Part shown: one piece after another, positions 1-6,617 of the stretch
How the letters are laid out: every line of letters begins with the position of its first letter
Position numbering within the stretch: position 1 is the stretch's first letter
NCBI GenBank assembly: GCA_003552325.1
Contig: PUKM01000058.1
Span: forward strand, 1 to 8,459
From: Natrialbaceae archaeon
Lineage (GTDB): Archaea > Halobacteriota > Halobacteria > Halobacteriales > Natrialbaceae
Direction: 5' to 3'
Length of the DNA stretch: 8,459 nucleotides
Program-made: the position numbers and the translations under genes
The notes under the pieces: generated by a model
Database searches by the model: none
Seen by the model: the letters and a program-made list of their open reading frames with translations, nothing else
Told to the model about the DNA's origin: nothing

Positions 1-502
1 CAGAGTCCTCACAGACGACACAGGCCTCGGGCGTGACCTCGAGTGTGGCTGCTGCGTACTCGAAGATATCCGGGGCGGGCTTTCCCGGCCCGTCGATGTC
101 TTCGGCGCTGACGACCGTCGTGAACCTGTCCTCGAGATCGAATCGCCCGAGGACGATTCCGATCCAGTCGTGGGGCGACGACGAGACGATCGCTGTGGGG
201 ACGTCTCGTTGCTCGAGCGTGGCCAGCAGGTCGTGGGTTCCCTCGAGGAGGGTCACGTCTTCGCGATAGATGCGGTTGGCCGTCTCCTCGAAGAGACGTT
301 CGAACCGCTCGGCCGAGACGGCCGTCCCGTACTCCGCCTCGAGGTAGTCGTAGATCTCGCGGTAGTTCATGCCAGTGATCTCGCTGACGGCGACGTCGTG
401 GTCGGGGACGGCGGTCGGCAGGAGTTCCTCGCGTTCGCGCTCGACCCAGTAGTCCTCGGAGTCGACGAGCACGCCGTCCATATCGAACAGAGCAGCCTCC
501 AT
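1..502 (-). CDS. HAD-superfamily hydrolase (phosphoglycolate phosphatase / beta-phosphoglucomutase-like), C-terminus cut by window edge
   Basis: Reading the minus strand from the ATG at 502-500 gives an open frame of 167 codons running off the left edge. The protein opens with the HAD motif I, FDMDGVLVDS, giving nucleophile Asp7 and acid/base Asp9. A helical cap region follows (about residues 18-80), then motif II in AIVSSS (Ser107), motif III in GPGKPAPDIF (Lys141), and the start of motif IV in VCEDS (Glu165, Asp166) at the very edge. This order and the cap position fit HAD subfamily IA with a small alpha-helical cap, usually 210-230 residues, so roughly 50 residues are missing. Such enzymes act in the cytoplasm on small phosphorylated metabolites. 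The substrate cannot be told from sequence; phosphoglycolate, sugar phosphates and beta-glucose 1-phosphate are the usual ones. The start is supported by a TATA-like box 25 nt upstream, typical of leaderless haloarchaeal messages. Family assignment is firm; the exact activity is open. Confidence 0.9.
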   Translation of the reverse strand, partial: MEAALFDMDGVLVDSEDYWVEREREELLPTAVPDHDVAVSEITGMNYREIYDYLEAEYGTAVSAERFERLFEETANRIYREDVTLLEGTHDLLATLEQRDVPTAIVSSSPHDWIGIVLGRFDLEDRFTTVVSAEDIDGPGKPAPDIFEYAAATLEVTPEACVVCEDS

Positions 503-522
503 AGCCAGCATCTCACCCTCGC

Positions 523-531
523 GATCAAAAG
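523..531 (-). promoter_or_regulatory. Candidate TATA box for the HAD gene
   Basis: The minus strand reads CTTTTGATC, centred about 25 nt upstream of the HAD start codon. It is the most A/T-rich spot in the 117-bp gap between the HAD and flavin oxidoreductase genes. The spacing predicts a transcript starting at or next to the ATG (leaderless), which fits the absence of a Shine-Dalgarno motif. The match to the haloarchaeal consensus is partial. Confidence 0.4.
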
Positions 532-619
532 CGCTTGTGGGTATCCTGTCGCCAGTCCCAGTTTGAAGAAACTCGCCACCTCGTAGGCCGAAATCCGTAC
601 TGAGTTACAGCGACTGGTA

Positions 620-1999
620 TCACTCCCGATCCTCGCCCTCGAGTCCGTCGTACGCCCCCGCCCGCTCGAGGGTCCCTCGCTCGCGAAGCACGGACGGCGT
701 TCGACAGATACCGGGGGCACCGGTCACCTGGGGAATGGTACAGTTGTTGCAGTTTTCACAGAGCACGCGTGTCGTGGTCGCGATAGGTGACGTCGACTGG
801 TCGGCATCGCCAGCAGGCTCGAGTAACCGTGCCCCCAGCTTCGGCTCGGCGTAGAACGGCCGAGCCATCCCCACCATATCGGCCGCCGGCTCACCGCCGT
901 CGTCCCCGAGCAACCGATCCATCTGTCCCCGTTCGCGGATCCCACCCTCAGCGAGGACCGGGATCGAGACCGTGTCTCGAACCCGCCGACAAAACGTCTC
1001 GTTCCACGCCGGCTCGAAATCGTACACCAGCGCCTCGAGGCGGTTCCCCCACGCCACGAGCCGTCGTCGGATCGGCCCACCGAACGCCTCGTCGTACCCC
1101 TCTCGGAGGGCTTCGTTCTCCCAGGCCCGTTTCGGGAACTGTCCCCGAACGATGCTCATGTCCCACGCGACCGAGGTTTCGACCGGGACAACGCCATCGT
1201 AGCCGATTCGCTCGAGACGGCGGGCGATTTCGACGCCATCCTCGAGTGAGAGTTTGCGGCGGATGATCGGCCACGGTGGGGCGGGTCGTTCGGCGGGTAC
1301 TTTCGTAATCAGTGGAATCGATCCCGCTCGGTCACGGATCTCGTCGTGAACCAGGGCGAAGAACTCGAGGCGGGCCTCGGGTGAGCCCCCAAACTCGTCG
1401 TCCCGGCGGTTGTAAAACGGCGAGCAAAACTGCTGGATGATCCCCATGTTCGCCCCCGAGAGGTGAATTCCGTCGTACCCTGCCTCCGCACACAATGCGG
1501 CTGCCCGACCGAAATCAGCGGCCAGGTCGTACACCTCGTCGGTTGTGAGGACGTGTGGGGTGTACTCGAGAAAGCCGACCGCATCGAGCGCCCGGAGTTG
1601 CCAGGGGAGCGGGGAGACGGCCAGTTGCTCCAGGTTGGAATGGTCACGACGGTAGCCCGCGTGCCAGGTCTCCATACTTCGGAGGCCGCCGTGCTCGAGC
1701 TGGACGAAGATGCGGCTGCCATGGTCGTGGATCCGGTCGGTGAGCCGGGAAAGTTGGGAGACGAACGCCGGATCGTGGACTCGCGTCATTCCCGGCGCCG
1801 CACAGCCCCCATCCTCGCGAACGATCGTCGCTCCCTGACAGAGCAACCCGACCCCCGATTCGGCCGCCGGCTCGAGGTCGTCGATCAACGCATCGACGGC
1901 GTCGGGACCGTTGCCAGCGCACTCGAGCACTGGCGCGCGGTAGAGCCGGTTTGGGATCTCCACGCCGCCGATTTCGAGTGGGTCCTCGAGGCGAGCCAT
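620..1999 (-). CDS. Old Yellow Enzyme / NADH:flavin oxidoreductase family protein with C-terminal four-Cys (Fe-S type) motif
   Basis: This 459-residue protein has the FMN-binding TIM barrel of the OYE family. Visible markers are IPNRLYRAP near residue 15, QLEHGG (100-105), QQFCSPFYNRRDDEFGGSPE (189-208, the family's SPxxNxRxDxYGGS block), EGGIR (351-355) and MVGMARPFYAEP (375-386) for FMN phosphate binding. After the barrel, Cys414, 417, 420 and 432 form C-x2-C-x2-C-x11-C, the 4Fe-4S arrangement of 2,4-dienoyl-CoA reductase and trimethylamine dehydrogenase. Those enzymes continue with FAD/NAD(P)-binding domains; this one ends 27 residues later. At the active site the usual HxxN with Tyr two residues on appears as SGANMG, with Ser181 and Gly186 replacing His and Tyr while Asn184 is kept. 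The role is probably an FMN-dependent ene-reductase or demethylase-like oxidoreductase with unknown substrate. It lies 64 bp downstream of the permease with no obvious promoter between, so co-transcription is plausible. Family is certain; activity is unknown. Confidence 0.9.
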   Translation of the reverse strand: MARLEDPLEIGGVEIPNRLYRAPVLECAGNGPDAVDALIDDLEPAAESGVGLLCQGATIVREDGGCAAPGMTRVHDPAFVSQLSRLTDRIHDHGSRIFVQLEHGGLRSMETWHAGYRRDHSNLEQLAVSPLPWQLRALDAVGFLEYTPHVLTTDEVYDLAADFGRAAALCAEAGYDGIHLSGANMGIIQQFCSPFYNRRDDEFGGSPEARLEFFALVHDEIRDRAGSIPLITKVPAERPAPPWPIIRRKLSLEDGVEIARRLERIGYDGVVPVETSVAWDMSIVRGQFPKRAWENEALREGYDEAFGGPIRRRLVAWGNRLEALVYDFEPAWNETFCRRVRDTVSIPVLAEGGIRERGQMDRLLGDDGGEPAADMVGMARPFYAEPKLGARLLEPAGDADQSTSPIATTTRVLCENCNNCTIPQVTGAPGICRTPSVLRERGTLERAGAYDGLEGEDRE

Positions 2000-2063
2000 A
2001 GGGAGGGTACGGTGTCAGGAGGCTTGAGTGTACGGCAGGAGGAGTCTCGCCCCTTTCGAATGA

Positions 2064-4097
2064 CTAGATACCCCAGATGAGGACGATACCAGCAGTCGTG
2101 ACGAACGCGAGCAGGAGTTGTAACGGGCCGCCGACTTTCACGAAATCACCGAAGGTGTAGCCACCGGGACCATACACCATGAGGTTCGTCTGGTAGCCCA
2201 CCGGCGTCATAAACGAGGTCGCAGAGGCGAACATCACAGCGAGGAGGAACGAAAACTGTGAGGCCCCGAGACTCGCTGCGGCATCGACGGCGATCGGAAT
2301 CATCAACACCACCGTCGCAACCGGGGTGATGACGTTCGCGAGCAGCCCCGTGACGATATAAAATAGTAACAGGACTGCTACGAGCGGGAGGACATCCGCG
2401 GTCGACACCAACGCGGCAGCGATAACCTGTGAGCCACCAGTCGCCTCGAGGGCAATCCCGAGTGGGATCACTCCCGCGAGGAGGAAGACGATGTTCCAGG
2501 AGACGGCGTCGTAGGCATCGGTCGTCGAGAGACAGCCGGTGACGACCATACAGAAGACCCCAGCAAGCGCCGCAATAACGATCGAGACGACGTTGAGAGC
2601 GGCCGCCCCGACGACCCCTGCCATGATCGCAACCGTGATCGGCGTCTTCGGTGACAGCGGGGCAATCTCGTCGACGTCGTCCTCGAGCAACCAGTCGAAG
2701 GCGTCTTCTTCCACGACGACGAGCCGTTGTGCGTCGGTGAAGTAGGTGATCGATTCGGGCACCGTTTGGAGCAATAGCAGGTCACCGGGGGCCAGTCGAA
2801 GCTCCCCGAGGTCCGTTCGAAGCAACTCCCCCTCCCGACGGACGGCCAGGACGGTCGTTCCGTAAACGTCACGCAGTCGGTTCTCGGCGAGCGTCTTGCC
2901 CACGAACGACGAATCGGTCGGGACGATGGCCTTCGCAAGAATGTCCGCACTTTCCGATTCGTCGAACGACTCTTCGGTCACCGGGCTTCGAGAGAGCTGG
3001 CGAAACGTGTGGGTTTCGACGAACTGGTTAACTGCCTGCAGGGTACCGTGGACAATGAGGACGTCACCGGCGCTGATACGCTGGTCAGTGCGGACGGCGA
3101 CGAACGACTCGTCTGTGGGATCATCATCTGGGGCAGCACCCTCGAGATCCGCAGTGTTTCTGTGAGCCGGTTTGGAGGTCTCCATCGCCGCCCCATCGTC
3201 GACCCGGAGGCGCTGCTCGTCACGCTCCAGTGTCGGCGACCCATCCTCGAGATCGGCGTCGTACTCGAGGACCGTTCCTGTTTTCTCGACAGGGTGTTCC
3301 CGCTCCCGTCGAAGCTGGAGGACGCGAACCTGTGCATCCGTTCGTGATTCGAGTTCGCCAACAGTGAGGCCGATAGCTGGTGACTGGGAGGTCACGCGAA
3401 CCTCACTCAAATGATCCTCGAGGTCGAACTCCTCCACCAGGTCGGCGTCGGCGGGGATACGTGCCGGGGTCAGCCATCGCCCGACAGTCATGAGGTAGGC
3501 CAGGCCGACGGCGAGGACGACCAGCCCGAGTGCGGAGAATTCGAAGATACCGAGTGGCTCACGCTCGAGGAGGTCGACCGCGAACTCGTTCGCGAGCAGA
3601 TTCGTCGAGGTCCCGATCAGCGTCAACGTTCCACCGAGGATCGCCGCATACGACAGCGGCAAGAGGAGTTTCGACGGCGACACGCCGATTTTCTCGGCGA
3701 GTTCGGTAATCATCGGGATGAAGATCGCCACGACTGGCGTGTTGTTGATGAACCCCGCGATGGGCCCGGTCGTCGCGATGGTTGCGGCCAGTGCTCGCGT
3801 CTCACTGCCCTTCGTGAATCGAGCAAGGACGATACCGAGTCGCTGGACGAGCCCCGTTTTCTGGATCCCGGCACTGAGCATGTACATGGCGACGATGGTG
3901 ATCGTCGCGGTACTCGCAAAACCGGAGATCGCATCGCGGGTTCCCACGCCGGTTACCGGCTCGAGGGCGGCCAGCGAGACGATGATCCCGATCGCCGTCA
4001 CGTCGTTCGGAATCATTTCCGTGACGAACAACACGAGCGCAACGGCGATCAGTCCAAACACGACCAGGGCCCCGGTCGAGAGTTCAGCACCGATCAT
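2064..4097 (-). CDS. SLC13/DASS-family permease with two TrkA-C (RCK_C) domains
   Basis: This 677-residue membrane protein has the layout of ion-transporter-superfamily SLC13-type permeases: an N-terminal membrane half (about residues 8-206), a soluble centre (about 225-465) and a C-terminal membrane half (about 483-676). NNTPVVAIFIPMI (118-130) and TLIGTSTNLL (159-168) match the first substrate/Na+ loop repeat. LLANVITPVATVVLMIPIA (585-603) and TPVGYQTNLMVYGPGG (631-646) match the second. The centre holds two RCK_C domains, one from about 228 to 362 (ISAGDVLIVHGT near its end) and one from about 382 to 463 (LAPGDLLLLQTVPE). Relatives carry sulfate, dicarboxylates or other anions, usually with Na+. 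The substrate here cannot be read. RCK_C domains suggest gating by a bound small ligand. An acidic insertion of about 65 residues interrupts the first one. The ATG at 4097 has GGAG seven nt upstream. The flavin oxidoreductase follows 64 bp after the stop. Confidence 0.92.
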   Translation of the reverse strand: MIGAELSTGALVVFGLIAVALVLFVTEMIPNDVTAIGIIVSLAALEPVTGVGTRDAISGFASTATITIVAMYMLSAGIQKTGLVQRLGIVLARFTKGSETRALAATIATTGPIAGFINNTPVVAIFIPMITELAEKIGVSPSKLLLPLSYAAILGGTLTLIGTSTNLLANEFAVDLLEREPLGIFEFSALGLVVLAVGLAYLMTVGRWLTPARIPADADLVEEFDLEDHLSEVRVTSQSPAIGLTVGELESRTDAQVRVLQLRREREHPVEKTGTVLEYDADLEDGSPTLERDEQRLRVDDGAAMETSKPAHRNTADLEGAAPDDDPTDESFVAVRTDQRISAGDVLIVHGTLQAVNQFVETHTFRQLSRSPVTEESFDESESADILAKAIVPTDSSFVGKTLAENRLRDVYGTTVLAVRREGELLRTDLGELRLAPGDLLLLQTVPESITYFTDAQRLVVVEEDAFDWLLEDDVDEIAPLSPKTPITVAIMAGVVGAAALNVVSIVIAALAGVFCMVVTGCLSTTDAYDAVSWNIVFLLAGVIPLGIALEATGGSQVIAAALVSTADVLPLVAVLLLFYIVTGLLANVITPVATVVLMIPIAVDAAASLGASQFSFLLAVMFASATSFMTPVGYQTNLMVYGPGGYTFGDFVKVGGPLQLLLAFVTTAGIVLIWGI

Positions 4098-4104
4098 GGC
4101 GACA

Positions 4105-4108
4105 CTCC
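4105..4108 (-). promoter_or_regulatory. Shine-Dalgarno-like site for the permease
   Basis: The minus strand reads GGAGTGTCGCC directly before the ATG, placing GGAG seven nt upstream of the start codon. This is normal spacing for pairing with the 16S rRNA 3' end. It supports the ATG at 4097 and agrees with a long 5' leader implied by the TATA-like box near 4292. The other minus-strand genes with close TATA boxes lack such a site. Confidence 0.5.
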
Positions 4109-4263
4109 ACAGACGGGCGGCAGTGGCCGTCCGGGATCGGAGGAGTGAGAACCAGCACGTTCCCGGTCCATGGTACCACGGTTGGAGAGGAGGTGTTCGC
4201 GGAGTACGGTGAATAGGTCAGTATGCACCACTCCCTCACGGTCTGTCCCACTGGCTGCGGTCA

Positions 4264-4275
4264 CACCGTTCGGTG
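4264..4275. promoter_or_regulatory. Short dyad CACCG-TT-CGGTG, possible operator near the permease promoter
   Basis: CACCG (4264-4268) and CGGTG (4271-4275) are perfect inverted arms around TT. If the box at 4288-4296 is the permease TATA element, transcription on the minus strand should begin near 4265, so the dyad would overlap the start site, where archaeal repressors often bind. It is short and could be chance, or a weak hairpin downstream of the GGR-like gene. Confidence 0.25.
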
Positions 4276-4287
4276 ATCAGCCATGTC

Positions 4288-4296
4288 ATAAAATAG
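4288..4296 (-). promoter_or_regulatory. Candidate TATA box for the permease
   Basis: The minus strand reads CTATTTTAT, one of the best TATA matches in the window, within the 261-bp gap between the GGR-like gene and the permease. It would start a transcript near 4265 with a leader of about 165 nt, consistent with the Shine-Dalgarno-like GGAG before the permease ATG. The same T-run lies about 65 nt past the GGR-like stop and could instead help terminate that gene. Confidence 0.45.
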
Positions 4297-4358
4297 TATC
4301 GTTCAGTGGTGCACGCATGATACAGACACGGTAAGCGAGCCGGTCGAGAGAGTCGGTT

Positions 4359-5606
4359 TCAGGCCGGTGCCTTCGCCCAGCGCTGTCGTTCGCGGAGGAC
4401 ACGGCTCACGAGTGAGAGATCACGGAACCCGAGCAGCTTTTTGATCGCGCGCCAGTTCCCTTTGTTGGCCTTCGCGAGTGTTTCGTCCTCGAGCCGGTTC
4501 AGATCGGCCATGAGTTTGTCGTACCGGTCGTTGGACGCGAGATAGAGCAAATGCGTCATCAGCAGACGCTTGGTGACGTTCGGGGCGACGTCACGGTGCC
4601 AGAGGTTGTCGTACACCTCGAGGTTGTCCGCCGTCGGTTCGATGTCCCCGTGTTTGAGACAGGTATCCGCGGCGATCGCGGCTGCCCGTCCCGATTTCAT
4701 ACAGGTGTGGATCCCCTCCCCCCAGAGTGGGTCGACGGTCGGCACGGTGTCTCCGATGGCCATGAAGCGGTCGGTGTGAATTTTCCCGGGGGGCTGGATG
4801 TGTGCCGACCCACGGTGTTGTCGCCCTTCGATCCGTTCGGCATTCTCGAAACGGGGATCGGTATCGATCCAGTGCTGGAGGTAGTCGTCGATACCGAAGT
4901 TGTCCTTCCCGTACTGGCTGTGACTCTCGTTTTGGATGTAACAGACGCCGACTTTCGCTGTATCCTCGCCAGTGTGGAAGATCCAGGAGTAGCCACCGGG
5001 TGCGAGGTCGTGATCCAGTCGGAGCATCATCGAATCGTGTAAATCGGCGTACTCGGGGTGGTCGATTTCGATCCCCTCGAGTTCGTACTCGATCCCGATG
5101 GCGTGGTTCTCGCGTTGGAGGGAACTGACGTCGAGTTTCTTCGCGAGCGGGGCGGCGGGACCGGTCGCGTCGATGACGATGTCGGCGTACACCTCCTGGT
5201 TGCCGTTGTATCTGACCCCGACTGGCTGGCCGTTCTCGACGATCGGTGCCGTCGCTCGTGATTCGAACCGGTACTCGGCTCCCTCTTCGCGGCTGTCCTC
5301 GACGAGGAACTGCTTGAATTTCGCGAAATCGAGGACGGCTCCGGGTTGAGGTTGGACATAATACTCGTTCGGTGACTCGAGGACGACGCTCTCAGTATAG
5401 TGCTGGACCACGTCGTCCGGAACGCCGAAGGAGGCCATCATCGATGGGAACGTTCCCGCCGTCGACTTATTCGACTGTTTCGGGAACTCGTCTTCGCGTT
5501 CGGTCTCGAGGACGACGACGTCGTACCCCCGGGAAGCCAGGTCACGGGCACACTGCCCACCGGCAGGCCCTGCCCCCGCGATCACTACGTCGTAATCATC
5601 GTTCAT
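4359..5606 (-). CDS. Geranylgeranyl reductase-family FAD-dependent oxidoreductase
   Basis: This 415-residue flavoprotein starts with a Rossmann dinucleotide-binding fold: DVVIAGAGPAGGQCARDLA (6-24, GxGxxG) ending in Glu34 of VVLETE. The second FAD motif is DIVIDATGP (142-150) and the third is FMAIGDTVPTVDPLWGEG (281-298), followed by the helix HTCMKSGRAAA. Together these are diagnostic of the geranylgeranyl reductase/FixC-like group. Archaeal members saturate the double bonds of geranylgeranyl lipids, quinone side chains or related isoprenoids at the membrane. The substrate motif described for the Sulfolobus enzyme, YxWxFP-x7/8-GxG, appears here as GGYSWIF (204-210) with His211 in place of Pro and GVC (220-222) in place of GxG. 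The N-terminal segment lacks the usual Cys. It is therefore probably a divergent paralogue, not the main archaeol-lipid reductase. A TATA-like box lies about 34 nt upstream of the ATG. Confidence 0.85.
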   Translation of the reverse strand: MNDDYDVVIAGAGPAGGQCARDLASRGYDVVVLETEREDEFPKQSNKSTAGTFPSMMASFGVPDDVVQHYTESVVLESPNEYYVQPQPGAVLDFAKFKQFLVEDSREEGAEYRFESRATAPIVENGQPVGVRYNGNQEVYADIVIDATGPAAPLAKKLDVSSLQRENHAIGIEYELEGIEIDHPEYADLHDSMMLRLDHDLAPGGYSWIFHTGEDTAKVGVCYIQNESHSQYGKDNFGIDDYLQHWIDTDPRFENAERIEGRQHRGSAHIQPPGKIHTDRFMAIGDTVPTVDPLWGEGIHTCMKSGRAAAIAADTCLKHGDIEPTADNLEVYDNLWHRDVAPNVTKRLLMTHLLYLASNDRYDKLMADLNRLEDETLAKANKGNWRAIKKLLGFRDLSLVSRVLRERQRWAKAPA

Positions 5607-5633
5607 ATTGCATAGAGTGTGTTGGAGGGTAAT

Positions 5634-5644
5634 GAGTATACATA
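5634..5644 (-). promoter_or_regulatory. Candidate TATA box for the GGR-like gene
   Basis: The minus strand reads CTATGTATACT, centred about 33-34 nt before the start codon at 5606, with ACGAA just upstream as a possible BRE. Transcription would begin a few nt before the ATG, giving an essentially leaderless message. No Shine-Dalgarno motif is present in the short leader. Confidence 0.5.
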
Positions 5645-5705
5645 GTTCGTCTTTCCTCTCAACCTGACAAGGAAAATGGTGAGGCCTCTCTCGTAGCCGA
5701 CCGGT

Positions 5706-6527
5706 TCACGTGGACTGGCCCAGCAACCGTGTCGCCACCGTCTGCGTCCGCACGGTCAGCGTCGTCGTCGTCCGAGAACTCGCCTGGAGCGTCGTGTTGA
5801 TCGCACTATACAGATCCTCGAACCGGACGGTGCCATCCTCTCGGCGCCACTCCCCGCCGTCACGGCGCTCGAGGCCGCAGGTGTCACAGGTTTCCTCACC
5901 GCTTCGGTCGACGGGCTCGAAACAGCCGTGACACCGTCCGAGACCGACGGCGACCACTTCACTGTGACCCACGACGTCGCGTAACTGTGCCTGTAACGTC
6001 CGAGCCGTCTCACAGAACGCCTCGACTGCCCCGGCGAGGTCAGCGTCGTCCCGGTTCGTGAGGCGCTCGAGGTCCGCACCCGTCTCCGTCGCCTCCTCCA
6101 GGGACGCAAGCGTTGCATCGACGATCGCGAACTCGAGGAGGGCGTTCTGGCGTGCCTCGACGTAGTCGGGTTCGTCGCCTGCCTCGAGGGTACTCGGCAT
6201 CGTGGTGGCGAGGCCGGCGAAGTCCGCGACGGTCGAGATGCTGTCGCTCTGGAGTGCTGTCACGCGTTTCATCGCCTCAAAGAGGGTGTCTTGACTGGCC
6301 GTCGGCGGGGGTGACGGTTCCTGCAGGGTCGAAAAACAGTCGTCACAAACGGTCACGAGCGCACTTTCGTGGACGGCCCCCGTTTCCGGGACCGGTCCGG
6401 GGGCGACGACGCGAACGCCGTTGCCGCTTGCGGTCTCGTCCCCACGCCCGCAGTGACGACACGTGTACCCGTCGCGCTCGAAGATCCGTGAGCGGTCTCC
6501 AGCCCAGTTTGATGGATCGGTTGCCAC
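5706..6527 (-). CDS. HNH-endonuclease-like zinc protein lacking the catalytic residues
   Basis: This 273-residue protein starts with a recognisable HNH-family frame: RSRIFERDGYTCRHCG (12-27) with Cys23/Cys26, then LVTVCDDC (57-64) with Cys61/Cys64. In active HNH proteins the text between and after these reads like xDHxxP, DNLVTLC and CxxCH. Here the corresponding positions are Val40, Ala56 and Phe65, so the two His and the Asn are gone while the four zinc cysteines remain. The middle (about 78-190) is Ala/Glu-rich and predicted helical. A second zinc ribbon follows, with Cys199/Cys202 in CHGC and Cys214/Cys217 in CDTC, then a Thr/Ser-rich C-terminus. Nuclease activity is unlikely; a DNA-, RNA- or protein-binding role is inferred. 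The start is GTG at 6527, because an in-frame TGA lies at 6537-6539 and no early ATG exists. It is divergent from the MBL-fold gene. Confidence 0.75.
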   Translation of the reverse strand: MATDPSNWAGDRSRIFERDGYTCRHCGRGDETASGNGVRVVAPGPVPETGAVHESALVTVCDDCFSTLQEPSPPPTASQDTLFEAMKRVTALQSDSISTVADFAGLATTMPSTLEAGDEPDYVEARQNALLEFAIVDATLASLEEATETGADLERLTNRDDADLAGAVEAFCETARTLQAQLRDVVGHSEVVAVGLGRCHGCFEPVDRSGEETCDTCGLERRDGGEWRREDGTVRFEDLYSAINTTLQASSRTTTTLTVRTQTVATRLLGQST

Positions 6528-6550
6528 GTCCGTCGCTCACGCTCACGGCG

Positions 6551-6557
6551 CAAATAG
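6551..6557 (-). promoter_or_regulatory. Candidate TATA box for the HNH-like gene
   Basis: The minus strand reads GGCTATTTGC around this position, with its centre 27 nt before the GTG start at 6527. That is the exact geometry of a leaderless haloarchaeal promoter, and it independently supports the GTG start. It lies in the 90-bp divergent gap shared with the MBL-fold gene. Confidence 0.45.
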
Positions 6558-6617
6558 CCACCGGCTTTTCGCCAGAAAACCAGAACAGGGTAAGTTCCCG
6601 AAGCCGTAGGACACCTA

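Larger units (their letters stand above)
4224..4313. repeat. 9-bp inverted repeat TGCACCACT / AGTGGTGCA flanking the permease promoter
   Basis: TGCACCACT at 4224-4232 and its exact reverse complement AGTGGTGCA at 4305-4313 bracket a 72-bp stretch that contains the TATA-like box and the CACCG-TT-CGGTG dyad. The match stops abruptly at both ends. It may be a paired regulator site or coincidence in a 261-bp gene-free gap. No target-site duplication or transposase remnant was seen, so it is not obviously a mobile-element terminal repeat. Confidence 0.3.

Noticed and set aside
3411..4148. A 245-codon plus-strand open frame opposite the permease N-terminal half.
   Set aside because: It is a low-complexity Asp/Arg/Gly-rich shadow; the minus frame encodes conserved transporter loops.
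4296..4323. GTATC...GATAC five-base inverted arms near the permease promoter.
   Set aside because: Five-base arms separated by 18 nt are expected by chance in a gap this size.
4170..4334. A 54-codon plus-strand open frame in the gap before the permease.
   Set aside because: Its product is Arg/Ser/Cys-rich and basic, unlike the acidic proteins around it. It has no promoter or ribosome site, and it overlaps the dyads and the opposite-strand TATA box.
5665..5690. Possible terminator after the HNH-like gene, from palindrome GAGGCCTC (5681-5688) and a TTTTCC run on the minus strand.
   Set aside because: The palindrome is only 8 bp with no loop and the T-run is short; too weak to call.
4359..6527. 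A defence island formed by the HNH-like gene with its neighbours.
   Set aside because: The HNH residues are missing, the neighbour is a lipid-type reductase, and no methyltransferase, helicase, toxin-antitoxin or other partner is present.
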